Source: Zeus faber (Eukaryota > Chordata > Actinopteri > Zeiformes > Zeidae). From it: a stretch of DNA of 64,000 nt. Positions 23,628-33,200 of this stretch are shown piece by piece. The notes below the pieces were generated by a model. It was not told the origin of the DNA and made no database searches. It saw nothing but the letters and a program-made list of their open reading frames with translations. The DNA is taken from contig OY482861.1 in the NCBI GenBank assembly GCA_960531495.1, positions 1,302,001 to 1,366,000 on the forward strand. The letters run 5' to 3'. Position 1 is the stretch's first letter, and every line of letters begins with the position of its first letter. The position numbers were made by a program, and so were the translations under genes.

Positions 23628-25154
23628 TTCAGAGGTGAATGATTCAGAATGCTGCAGTACAGCATAGAAATGTAATTAATATGATGAACTATTATGTGCT
23701 TCTTAAGTGTTTCTCACAGATTTCTAGGCCCATCTAACATGTGTTTGTGGAGTTATGATCATTTTCATCATTGTGTGCACATGTGGGAAAAAACGCATTT
23801 TCAGCCGATTTAAACGTCGAAAAGGGGAATTGGTTAAACGCTTCAGTCATTACTCTGTGTGACAGTGTCAGACAGTTTAAATACAATGGTGAACTAGTAT
23901 ATGCTGCTAAAGTGTTGTTTGTCAAACAGTTTTAGGCCCATGTACAATGTATTTGTCGAGTTATGATTATTTTCATCATTGTTTGCACATGTGGGAAAAA
24001 ACGCATTTTCAGCCGATTTAAACGTCGAAAAGGGGAATTGGTTAAACGCTTCAGTCATTACTCTGTGTGACAGTGTCAGACAGTTTAAATACAATGGTGA
24101 ACTAGTATATGCTGCTAAAGCGTTGTTTGTCAAACAGTTTTAGGCCCATACAACATGTATTTGACGAGGTATGAGCATTTTCAGAACATTGGACGGTTTG
24201 CTGTCTAGCTGAATTGGAGAAACACCGAACCATTGTCTCTTCAGAGGTGTATGATTCAGAATGCTGCAGTACAGCATAGAAATTTTATTAATATGATGAA
24301 CTATTATGTGCTTCCTAAGTTTTTCTCTCAGATTTCTATGCCCATCTAACATGTATTTCTGGAGTTATGATCATTTTCATCATTGTGTGCACATGTGGGA
24401 AAAAACGCATTTTCAGCCGATTTAAACGTCGAAAAGGGGAATTGGTTAAACGCTTCAGTCATTACTCTGTTTGACAGTGTCAGACAGTTTAAATACAATG
24501 GTGAACTAGTATATGCTGCTAAAGTGTTGTTTGTCAAACAGTTTAAGGCCCATCTACCATGTATTTGTCGAGGTATGAGCATTTTCAGAACATTGGACGG
24601 TTTGCTGTCTAGTAGAATTAGAGAAACACCGAACCATTGTCTCTTCAGAGGTGAATGATTCAGAATGCTGCAGTACAGCATAGAAATTTAATTAATATGA
24701 TGAACTATTATGTGCTTCTTAAGTGTTTCTCACAGATTTCTAGGCCCATCTAACATGTATTTGTGGAGTTATGATCATTTTCATCATTGTGTGCACATGT
24801 GGGAAAAAACGCATTTTCAGCCGATTTAAACGTCGAAAAGGGGAATTGGTTAAACGCTTCAGTCATTACTCTGTGTGACAGTGTCAGACAGTTTAAATAC
24901 AATGGTGAACTAGTATATGCTGCTAAAGTGTTGTTTGTCAACCAGTTTTAGGCCCATCTAACATGTATTTGTCGAGTTATGATCATTTTCATCATTATGT
25001 GTACATGTGGGAAAAAACGCATTTTCAGCCGATTTAAACGTCGAAAAGGGGAATTGCTTGAACGCTTCAGTCAGTACTCTGTGTGACAGTGTCAGACAGT
25101 TTAAATACAATGGTGAACTAGTATATGCTGCTAAAGTGTTGTTTGTCAACCAGT

Positions 25155-25358
25155 GCGCATGCGCGACTGGCATCCGACAGCACCAGGAAGTGGAACACCG
25201 CGGGTGGAACACGGAAGGGAGTTTTTTCCGGACTCCAGAACGTCTTTACGGAATCTTTTTCATTTTTATGTGACTGATCCTCCAGCAGTGGTTGTTTTCA
25301 GTGCGTGGGGGGTCCCCCCCCCCACACACCCCAACCACCCTTTTTCTTCGGGTGTGCG
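25155..25358 (+). promoter_or_regulatory. 5' untranslated region / presumed internal promoter of L1
   Basis: About 204 bp, GC-rich compared with the satellite. It starts with the palindrome GCGCATGCGC and carries two direct GTGGAACAC words (near 25,190 and 25,205) and a G-run/C-run fold at about 25,305-25,322. L1-type elements drive transcription from this region. I see no TATA box, as expected for an internal promoter. Confidence 0.6.
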
Positions 25359-26258
25359 ATGACCGATCACATTGAAACAAACTCTGCGACCGGGAAAATG
25401 GATCACGTACGGCCGAATGAAGAAGCAAACGCACCAAAAGGTGGCGGCGAAGCAGACAGAAGCTATGGAAAAGAGCTTACAGTCTGTGTGGAACTGCAAG
25501 GGGAGGAAAGTATTACGACGACGGAATTGATGAAGAACGTGCGAGAGCTCTGCGGCGGTTTACTAGCTTGCCGCACCACCGGAGATCGACGATACGAACT
25601 TACAATGAGTGACCAAAGAGGGAAAGATCGCCTGCTGGAGGGATTCAAGATTGGAGAGGTAAGAATAATAGCCAGAGAATTGAGGAATGACGAGATGGTC
25701 GTTTCCTTCCTCAACCTCCCGGCTTATATTACTGACGACGAAATACTGGGGAAGCTACATGGTTGGGGCGTGTCGGCCACCTCGCCGATTAAGCGCAGAA
25801 TGTGGCCAGGAACCCGTATTGCGGACGGTACACGGTTTATGAGAGTAAAATTCAATAAATTAGTTCAGAGTCTTCCATACTCTGCAAAGTTTCACACTGC
25901 CATAGGGCCAGAGTACTTCCGCGTCATTCACGATAGACAATCAAAGGTCTGCCGCCTCTGTATACAGCCTGGACATATCCTACGGGAATGTCCGGAGTTC
26001 TTCTGTCGCAAATGTGGATTGCAAGGACACTTTGCGAGAGAGTGCCAAAGTGCCAAGAAATGTGACCTGTGTCATAACACTTGGAATGAATGTGACTGCA
26101 ATAAGAGCGAGGAGGACGGCGGCGCTCCGCTGGTGACGACGGCCGCTTCAACCGATAGGCAAGGCGAACTGCATAGCGAGGATGAAAATAAAATGGAGAC
26201 TGGCCGAATCCGAGATAGACTTGTCTCATATGAACAGAATTGGGAAAAGGCTAAGTGA
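25359..26258 (+). CDS. L1 ORF1 protein, nucleic-acid binding with CCHC zinc knuckles
   Basis: A 299-residue protein from the first ATG in frame (25,359). Upstream in-frame codons in the 5' untranslated region contain no ATG. In this family the ORF1 product packages the element RNA into a ribonucleoprotein and aids reverse transcription. Residues about 38-195 form a conserved globular region (ELTVCVELQG, GFKIGEVRIIAREL, VVSFLNLPAYITDDEIL, RRMWPGTRIADGTRFMRV) that I recognise from Tx1-type ORF1 and the ZCCHC3-like proteins annotated in fishes. Two classic C-X2-C-X4-H-X4-C knuckles follow, at residues 198-211 (CRLCIQPGHILREC) and 216-229 (CRKCGLQGHFAREC). A third, irregular Cys cluster (CDLCHNTWNECDC) starts at 235. 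The C-terminal tail is acidic and hydrophilic. The frame is intact, and the stop lies 89 bp before ORF2. Confidence 0.85.
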   Translation: MTDHIETNSATGKMDHVRPNEEANAPKGGGEADRSYGKELTVCVELQGEESITTTELMKNVRELCGGLLACRTTGDRRYELTMSDQRGKDRLLEGFKIGEVRIIARELRNDEMVVSFLNLPAYITDDEILGKLHGWGVSATSPIKRRMWPGTRIADGTRFMRVKFNKLVQSLPYSAKFHTAIGPEYFRVIHDRQSKVCRLCIQPGHILRECPEFFCRKCGLQGHFARECQSAKKCDLCHNTWNECDCNKSEEDGGAPLVTTAASTDRQGELHSEDENKMETGRIRDRLVSYEQNWEKAK

Positions 26259-26347
26259 AAAGCAGATGAGAAGGAGAAGCAAGAGAAACAAAGACAGACT
26301 TAATAACTAAATGTCGAAAATCATACTCTCTTCTCAGTGTGACTCTT

Positions 26348-29300
26348 ATGATTAGCTTCACTTCTCTAAATGCTAACGGCCTGCGCTCAAAATCGAAAAT
26401 AGATTCTGTACTGCAAACTTTGAACTCGGATGTAGTCTGCCTGCAAGAAACTTGGTGGGACCAGGAGCATCACGACTATGTGGCGAACCAGAGAAACAAG
26501 CAGGTATTTTCAAACCACGGGTCAGCAAGATCATGCGGGGTGGCAATCATATCTAAGATTGCTTTAGGCATGAGTGCTGAAGAGATATACAAAGACGATC
26601 AAGGCAGAGTATTAATTGTAGATTTTTCACTTAATAAACAACGATATAGAATAATTAACATATATGCACCAAACAATGAAAATCATAGAAAGCAGTTTTT
26701 TATTGAATTAAAGAAATGGTACGGAAACAATGTAATAATAACTGGAGACTTTAATGTGGCTCTAACAAAAATGGACGTGTCAGTAAACAATACCTTCAAG
26801 AGTGACGCCAGTCGAACAACCCTAATGAATTTGATAAATCACCATAACCTAGTAGAAATGTGGAGAATCTCAAACCCTTTGAAGCGGGACTTCTCGAGAA
26901 GGCAGATTGTAAAGGGGGTCCTCAAACAGTCCAGAATCGATCTCTGTCTGGCTTCCTCCAGCATTATCAGAGACATTAACAAAATTAAATATGAGTTCAA
27001 TAGCTGGAGCGATCACGCATCTTTATATTGGCAATTAGGGGACGATGGAAGGCCCAGAGGTGGGGGCATCTGGTGCTTCAATGCCAGTCTCCTTGAGGAC
27101 CAAACCTTCAAAAAAAAGATAAGGAATCTACTGAGCAATATAACAGATGAATTAGCTGTAGAAGGAAACTACATTAAATCATGGGACGATGTAAAAAGAC
27201 GAATTAAGAGAGCCTGTATAAATTATAGTAAAGAGAAAGGATGGCGGGAAGGAATGGAGGAGAGAACATTAAGGGACCTCCTCGCAAAAGAAATTACATT
27301 ACTTGACCATGACCCTGACAGAAGTTGTGCAAAATTTGAAGAATATGAAGCTAAACTTCACTCTTTTGAAAAGAAAAGATGCATAGGAGCAGCTGTTAGA
27401 AGTAGATTTAAAAATATCACAGATGGGGAGAAATGTACAGCTTTTTTCCTTGGCCTAGAAAAAAAAAACCAAAACAAAGCCAGAATGGGTCCGATTGAAA
27501 ATAGTAAGGGGGAAATAATAGTTGAGCAGGAAGACATACTGGACGAAATACATAGGTATTACGAGAACCTCTTTACTAGTAACAGCTCCAATCCAAAACA
27601 AACTAAAGAAATACTGGAATGTATTGATAGGGAAATAAATCACATAGACAAAGAAGAGTGCGACACGGTAATCACATTAGCGGAAGTAGAACTGGCAATA
27701 GATGGACTAAATAAGAACAAAAGCCCAGGCCCAGACGGAATCTCGACAGAGTTCTACCAGTGCTTCAAAGCCCAGCTGGCCCCCTTGCTGCTAAAACTTT
27801 ACACTAGTATTAGAGTAAACCAGACAACTCCGGACTCCCTCACAAAAGGTATCATCACAATTGTATTTAAGAATAAAGGATGCCGGAACCAACTGAAAAA
27901 CTATAGGCCAATTAGCCTACTCAATTCAGATTATAAGATTCTGGCAAAAATTCTGGCTAATAGACTTAAAGCAGTAATAGGCTCAATCATCAGCAATACG
28001 CAAACTTACAGTATCCCAGGCAGAGATATTACAGACTCCATCAATACAATTAGGGATACAGTAAAAACAATGACTATGCAGAGGGGCCTGCTGCTTGGAG
28101 TAGACCTAGAAAAAGCTTTTGACAGGGTTGAGCATCCGTTCCTCTGGTCCGTAATGGAAAAGTTCGGCTTCGGAGCAAAGTTCATCGATTGGATCAAGGT
28201 GTTATATCGAAGTGCGAGTAGCAGGGTGAAATGCAACGGACTTCTCACCAGGGACATTCGGATCGAGAGGTCTGTGAGACAGGGATGCCCCCTTTCAGCT
28301 CTGCTATACACCCTGGTCGCAGAACCCCTCGCACTCCTAATACTGAAAGACAAAAATATAAAAGGTATCTTAACGCCAAATGGCAACAAAACCAAAATAG
28401 TCCAATATGCAGACGACATTAATATCATGGTCTCGGATGGTGACAGCATAGACCATGTCTTCAAACACCTAGGGGCCTATGAGAAAGCCTCTGGCGCAAG
28501 AATCAATAAAGAAAAATCTGCAATAATGTTCTGCGGTAAGAATCAAAAAACGATAAACAAATGGGGCCTTAAAGAGACCACAGGGTGCAGAGAAATCTTG
28601 GGTGTGTACATTGGCAAAGACGAGAGTGAAGCAAGAGATAAAACATGGAAGAGTGTGATAATTAAAATACAGTGTACCTTGAACCTGTGGAGGGCGAGGG
28701 GGCTTAGTCTAAAAGGAAAGGTAATAGTATCTAATGCCTTAGTGCTGTCAAAAATTAATCATGCTTTGGGAACCTGTGAGCTGCCCGATTGGGCACTAAA
28801 TTCATTGAACGGTGAGATATCCTCCTTTCTTTGGAAGGGTAAGGGAAATATGATCGCCCACAGGACGTTAATTGCTAATAAACGGGAGGGGGGATTAGGG
28901 CTGATTGACATTGGTGCCAAAAGAGACGCACTGAGGGTTAAATTGATAGGGAAATTCTTGGATTCGACCAGGCAGTATCCCTGGGAGGACGCACTCGCAG
29001 GCTACCTGGCGGAGTTTGGGGAGAGGAGCAAATACAATCTCTGTACCCACTACCCCAGAAAAACCTACAGTGGCCTGCCGGGCTTCTACCAGGAGGTGCT
29101 GGAGGCATGGGGAAGGATACTCCCCCACCTCAGACCCGAGTGCAGTAAAAAAGAGCATGTGCTGCAGTTACCTTTCCTCTCGAATCCATGCTTCACCTAT
29201 AATGGGAGAAACCTCGTCAGCAGTCACTTGACGGCAGCAGGCCTAACAAGAGTGGGACAGGTGACCGACCACAAAGGGAACTTTGATATAGGGAATGTAC

Positions 29301-30142
29301 TTTGGGAATTAGACAGATGGAAGGTGCAATACAGGGAAAAACTGATTGTCTCTTTCGGGGAAAAATTTGATCAAAGCCTACGACCTGAGTGGCGAGGCAT
29401 GCTCAAAGAGAAAGGACCCAAGGTGCAGGATGATGCCCTGAACTTCCTCCTGTGCCTTAGAGGAAAATTCCCCACCATCCAATCAGTGAAAACCAGAGAC
29501 TGGTATAGATTACTCATTTCAAAGATTGTGACAATTCCAGCTTCAGAAAAGGCCTGGTCAAGGATATTTCCTGGCTATTCAATTAGAAATATATGGAACA
29601 ACATGGAAATCCCTTTTGCCACATCAGCCATCTTCCACCTGGATTTCAAGATAAGGCACAGGAGGATTTTTACTGGCATCATCCTGCATCAAATACACAA
29701 AGACTTGCACAAGAGGGAGTGTGCGGTCTGCATGGAAGAAGCAGAAGACATTGAGCACCTGTTCCTTAGGTGCACGGCCCTCACGAACTATAGGGAGAGG
29801 GTCAAGAGCCTACTGGTGGAACATTGTGGCCTTAGGAGACTAACAGGGCTTACATGGGACTGGGCCTACATGTTTGGCCCCCCCCCCAAAACAAAGAGTC
29901 CAACGGAAAACTTACTGATAAACACTGTGCTGGCATTTGCCAGGCGCGCAACATGGACAAGAAGGAACTTGGCACTATATGAGGGTAGAGACGTAAGCAT
30001 ACAAAGCCTCTTTGGAAACTCACTAAAAGCCCACCTATCGTTGGTATATGGAGGAAACAAAGACCTTTTTGTAAGCCAATTCATGCAACAAACTACCCTA
30101 CTCCAGGAAACTGAATGCCACTCTCTCTCCTTCGCATTCTGA
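26348..30142 (+). CDS. L1 ORF2 polyprotein: APE endonuclease, reverse transcriptase, CCHC
   Basis: A 1,264-residue protein from ATG 26,348. It nicks the target and copies the element RNA by target-primed reverse transcription. The endonuclease domain (about 1-235) shows LNANGL near the start, the catalytic Glu in CLQETW (residue 34), NIYAPN, GDFN (133-136), SRIDLCL and SDH (221-223). The RT domain (about 430-750) shows KSPGPDGIS (458 onward), NYRPISLLNSDYKILAKIL, GVDLEKAFDRVEH, RQGCPLSALLY and the YADD active site (687-690). The C-terminus has CAVC-X8-H-X4-C at 1,125-1,142. No stop or frameshift interrupts it, and its length is normal for L1-clade ORF2. An independent start 89 bp after ORF1 implies reinitiation or internal initiation. 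It could be active, but expression cannot be judged from sequence. Confidence 0.92.
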   Translation: MISFTSLNANGLRSKSKIDSVLQTLNSDVVCLQETWWDQEHHDYVANQRNKQVFSNHGSARSCGVAIISKIALGMSAEEIYKDDQGRVLIVDFSLNKQRYRIINIYAPNNENHRKQFFIELKKWYGNNVIITGDFNVALTKMDVSVNNTFKSDASRTTLMNLINHHNLVEMWRISNPLKRDFSRRQIVKGVLKQSRIDLCLASSSIIRDINKIKYEFNSWSDHASLYWQLGDDGRPRGGGIWCFNASLLEDQTFKKKIRNLLSNITDELAVEGNYIKSWDDVKRRIKRACINYSKEKGWREGMEERTLRDLLAKEITLLDHDPDRSCAKFEEYEAKLHSFEKKRCIGAAVRSRFKNITDGEKCTAFFLGLEKKNQNKARMGPIENSKGEIIVEQEDILDEIHRYYENLFTSNSSNPKQTKEILECIDREINHIDKEECDTVITLAEVELAIDGLNKNKSPGPDGISTEFYQCFKAQLAPLLLKLYTSIRVNQTTPDSLTKGIITIVFKNKGCRNQLKNYRPISLLNSDYKILAKILANRLKAVIGSIISNTQTYSIPGRDITDSINTIRDTVKTMTMQRGLLLGVDLEKAFDRVEHPFLWSVMEKFGFGAKFIDWIKVLYRSASSRVKCNGLLTRDIRIERSVRQGCPLSALLYTLVAEPLALLILKDKNIKGILTPNGNKTKIVQYADDINIMVSDGDSIDHVFKHLGAYEKASGARINKEKSAIMFCGKNQKTINKWGLKETTGCREILGVYIGKDESEARDKTWKSVIIKIQCTLNLWRARGLSLKGKVIVSNALVLSKINHALGTCELPDWALNSLNGEISSFLWKGKGNMIAHRTLIANKREGGLGLIDIGAKRDALRVKLIGKFLDSTRQYPWEDALAGYLAEFGERSKYNLCTHYPRKTYSGLPGFYQEVLEAWGRILPHLRPECSKKEHVLQLPFLSNPCFTYNGRNLVSSHLTAAGLTRVGQVTDHKGNFDIGNVLWELDRWKVQYREKLIVSFGEKFDQSLRPEWRGMLKEKGPKVQDDALNFLLCLRGKFPTIQSVKTRDWYRLLISKIVTIPASEKAWSRIFPGYSIRNIWNNMEIPFATSAIFHLDFKIRHRRIFTGIILHQIHKDLHKRECAVCMEEAEDIEHLFLRCTALTNYRERVKSLLVEHCGLRRLTGLTWDWAYMFGPPPKTKSPTENLLINTVLAFARRATWTRRNLALYEGRDVSIQSLFGNSLKAHLSLVYGGNKDLFVSQFMQQTTLLQETECHSLSFAF

Positions 30143-30266
30143 TAGGATAGAGAATGGGAGAAAAAGGGAAAACATGTATTTCCCAAGTGTTTAAAAATGT
30201 TTTCTTGGCATAATTGTTACTGTTGATGATTCTGTATTTTTATATTAAAAAAAAACAAAAAAAAAA
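30143..30266 (+). other. L1 3' untranslated region and A-rich tail
   Basis: About 104 bp of untranslated sequence, nearly the same as in copy 1, ends TATTTTTATATT and is followed by A9-C-A10 (30,247-30,266). There is no perfect AATAAA. The tail joins the satellite directly at CATGTATTTG. The very short 3' end helps recognise further copies of this family. Confidence 0.85.
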
Positions 30267-33200
30267 CATGTATTTGTCGAGGTATGAGCATTTTCAGAAC
30301 TTGTGACGGTTTGCTGTCTAACTGAATTAGAGAAACACCGAACCATTGTCTCTTCAGAGGTGAATGATTCAGAATGCTGCAGTACAGCATAGAAATTTAA
30401 TTAATATGATGAACTATTATGTGCATCTTAAGTGTTTCTCACAGATTTCTAGGCCCATCTAACATGTATTTGTGGAGTTATGATCATTTTCATCATTGTG
30501 TGCACATGTGGGAAAAAACGCATTTTCAGCCGATTTAAACGTCGAAAAGGGGAATTGGTTAAACGCTTCAGTCATTACTCTGTGTGACAGTGTCAGACAG
30601 TTTAAATACATTGGTGAACTAGTATATGCTGCTTAAGTGTTGTTTGTCAACCAGTTTTAGGCCCATCTAACATGTATTTGTCGAGTTATGATCATTTTCA
30701 TCATTATGTGTACATGTGGGAAAAAACGCATTTTCAGCCGATTTAAACGTCGAAAAGGAGAATTGGTTAAACGCTTCAGTCATTACTCTGTGTGACAGTG
30801 TCAGACAGTTTAAATACAATGGTGAACTAGTATATGCTGCTAAAGCGTTGTTTGTCAAACAGTTTTAGGCCCATACAACATGTATTTGTCGAGGTATGAG
30901 CATTTTCAGAACATTGGACGGTTTGCTGTCTAGCTGAATTAGAGAAACACCGAACCATTGTCTATTCAGAGGTGAATGATTCAGAATGCTGTAGTAGAGC
31001 ATAGAAATTTTATTAATATGATGAACTATTATGTGCTTCCTAAGTTTTTCTCTCAGATTTCTATGCCCATCTAACATGTATTTGTGGAGTTAGGATCATT
31101 TTCATCATAGTGTGCACATGTGGGAAAAAACGCATTTTCAGCCGATTTAAACGTCGAAAAGGGGAATTGGTTAAACGCTTCAGTCATTACTCTGTGTGAC
31201 AGTGTCAGACAGTTTAAATACAATGGTGAACTAGTATATGCTGCTAAAGTGTTGTTTGTCAACCAGTTTTAGGCCCATCTAACATGTATTTGTCGAGTTA
31301 TGATTATTTTCATCATTGTGTGCACATGTGGGAAAAAACGCATTTTCAGCCGATTTAAACGTCGAAAAGGGGAATTGGTTAAACGCTTCAGTCATTACTC
31401 TGTGTGCCAGTGTCAGACAGTTTAAATACAATGGTGAACTAGTATATGCTGCTAAATTGTTGTTTGTCAAACAGTTTTAGGCCCATGTAAAATGTATTTG
31501 TCGAGTTATGATTATTTTCATCATTGTGTGCACATGTGGGAAAAAACGCATTTTCAGCCGATTTAAACGTCGAAAAGGGGAATTGGTTAAACGCTTCAGT
31601 CATTACTCTGTGTGACAGTGTCAGACAGTTTAAATACAATGGTGAACTAGTATATGCTGCTAAAGTGTTGTTTGTCAACCAGTTTTAGGCCCATCTAACA
31701 TGTATTTGTCGAGTTATGATCATTTTCATCATTATGTGTACATGTGGGAAAAAACGCATTTTCAGCCGATTTAAACGTCGAAAAGGGGAATTCCTTAAAC
31801 GCTTCAGTCATTACTCTGTGTGACAGTGTCAGACAGTTTAATTACAATGGTGAACTAGTATATGCTGCTAAAGCGTTGTTTGTCAAACAGTTTTAGGCCC
31901 ATACAACATGTATTTGTCGAGGTATGAGCATTTTCAGAACATTGGACGGTTTGCTGTCTAGCTGAATTAGAGAAACACCGAACCATTGTCTCTTCAGAGG
32001 TGAATGATTCAGAATGCTGCAGTACAGCATTGAAATTTAATTAATGTGATGAACTATTATGTGCTTCCTAAGTTTTTCTCTCAGATTTCTATGCCCATCT
32101 AACATGTATTTCTGGAGTTATGATCATTTTCAGAACTTGTGACGGTTTGCTGTCTAACTGAATTAGAGAAACACCGAACCATTGTCTCTTCAGAGGTGAA
32201 TGATTCAGAATGCTGCAGTACAGCATAGAAATTTAATTAATATGATGAACTATTATGTGCTTCTTAAGTGTTTCTCACAGATTTCTAGGCCCATCTAACA
32301 TGTGTTTGTGGAGTTATGATCATTTTCATCATTGTGTGCACATGTGGGAAAAAACGCATATTCAGCCGATTTAAACGTCGAAAAGGGGAATTGGTTAAAC
32401 GCTTCAGTCATTACTCTGTGTGACAGTGTCAGACAGTTTAAATACATTGGTGAACTAGTATATGCGGCTAAAGTGTTGTTTGTCAACCAGTTTTAGGCCC
32501 ATCTAACATGTATTTGTCGAGTTATGATCATTTTCATCATTATGTGTACATGTGGGAAAAAACGCATTTTCAGTCGATTTAAACGTCGAAAAGGGGAATT
32601 GCTTAAACGCTTCAGTCATTTCTCTGTGTGACAGTGTCAGACAGTTTAAATACAATGGTGAACTAGTATATGCTGCTAAAGCGTTGTTTGTCAAACAGTT
32701 TTAGGCCCATACAACATTGTATTTGACGAGGTATGAGCATTTTCAGAACATTGGACGGTTTGCTGTCTAGCTGAATTAGAGAAACACCGAACCATTGTCT
32801 CTTCAGAGGTGAATGATTCAGAATGCTGCAGTACAGCATAGAAATTTTATTAATATGATGAACTATTATGTGCTTCTTAAGTGTTTCTCACAGATTTCTA
32901 GGCCCATCTAACATGTATTTGTGGAGTTATGATCATTTTCATCATTGTGTGCACATGTGGGAAAAAACGCATTTTCAGCCGATTTAAACGTCGAAAAGGG
33001 GAATTGGTTAAACGCTTCAGTCATTACTCTGTGTGACAGTGTCAGACAGTTTAAATACAATGGTGAACTAGTATATGCTGCTAAAGTGTTGTTTGTCAAC
33101 CAGTTTTAGGCCCATCTAACATGTATTTGTCGAGTTATGATCATTTTCATCATTATGTGTACATGTGGGAAAAAACGCATTTTCAGCCGATTTAAACGTC

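Larger units (their letters stand above)
13716..25154 (+). repeat. A/B satellite array, left segment
   Basis: About 11.4 kb of tandem monomers of two kinds. A (about 208 bp, example 17,211-17,418) carries ACATGTGGGAAAAAACGCA, GCCGATTTAAACGTCGAAAA and GACAGTGTCAGACAGTTTAA. B (about 196 bp, example 17,419-17,614) carries GAACATTGGACGGTTTGCTG, GAATGCTGCAGTACAGCAT and TTAATTAATATGATGAAC. Both share the junction module TAGGCCCAT-(CT/AC)-AACATGTATTTGTCGAG and the following TATGA-CATTTTCA. A and B occur as AB (about 404 bp), AAB and other orders, giving longer higher-order units. Monomers at 13,716-14,840 are more divergent. A truncated B joined to an A end lies near 13,966. The array is AT-rich and non-coding. 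Confidence 0.95.
25155..30266 (+). mobile_element. Full-length Tx1-like L1 non-LTR retrotransposon (copy 2)
   Basis: About 5.1 kb: a short 5' untranslated region, ORF1, an 89-bp gap, ORF2, a short 3' untranslated region and an A-rich tail. Both frames are open with all key residues visible, so the copy may be competent. The layout (ORF1 with CCHC knuckles; ORF2 with APE-type endonuclease, RT and C-terminal CCHC) fits the Tx1 branch of L1, known from frogs and fishes and including families with fixed target sites. It sits inside the A/B satellite: the left flank ends GTTTGTCAACCAGT and the right flank starts CATGTATTTGTCGAGG. Confidence 0.92.
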
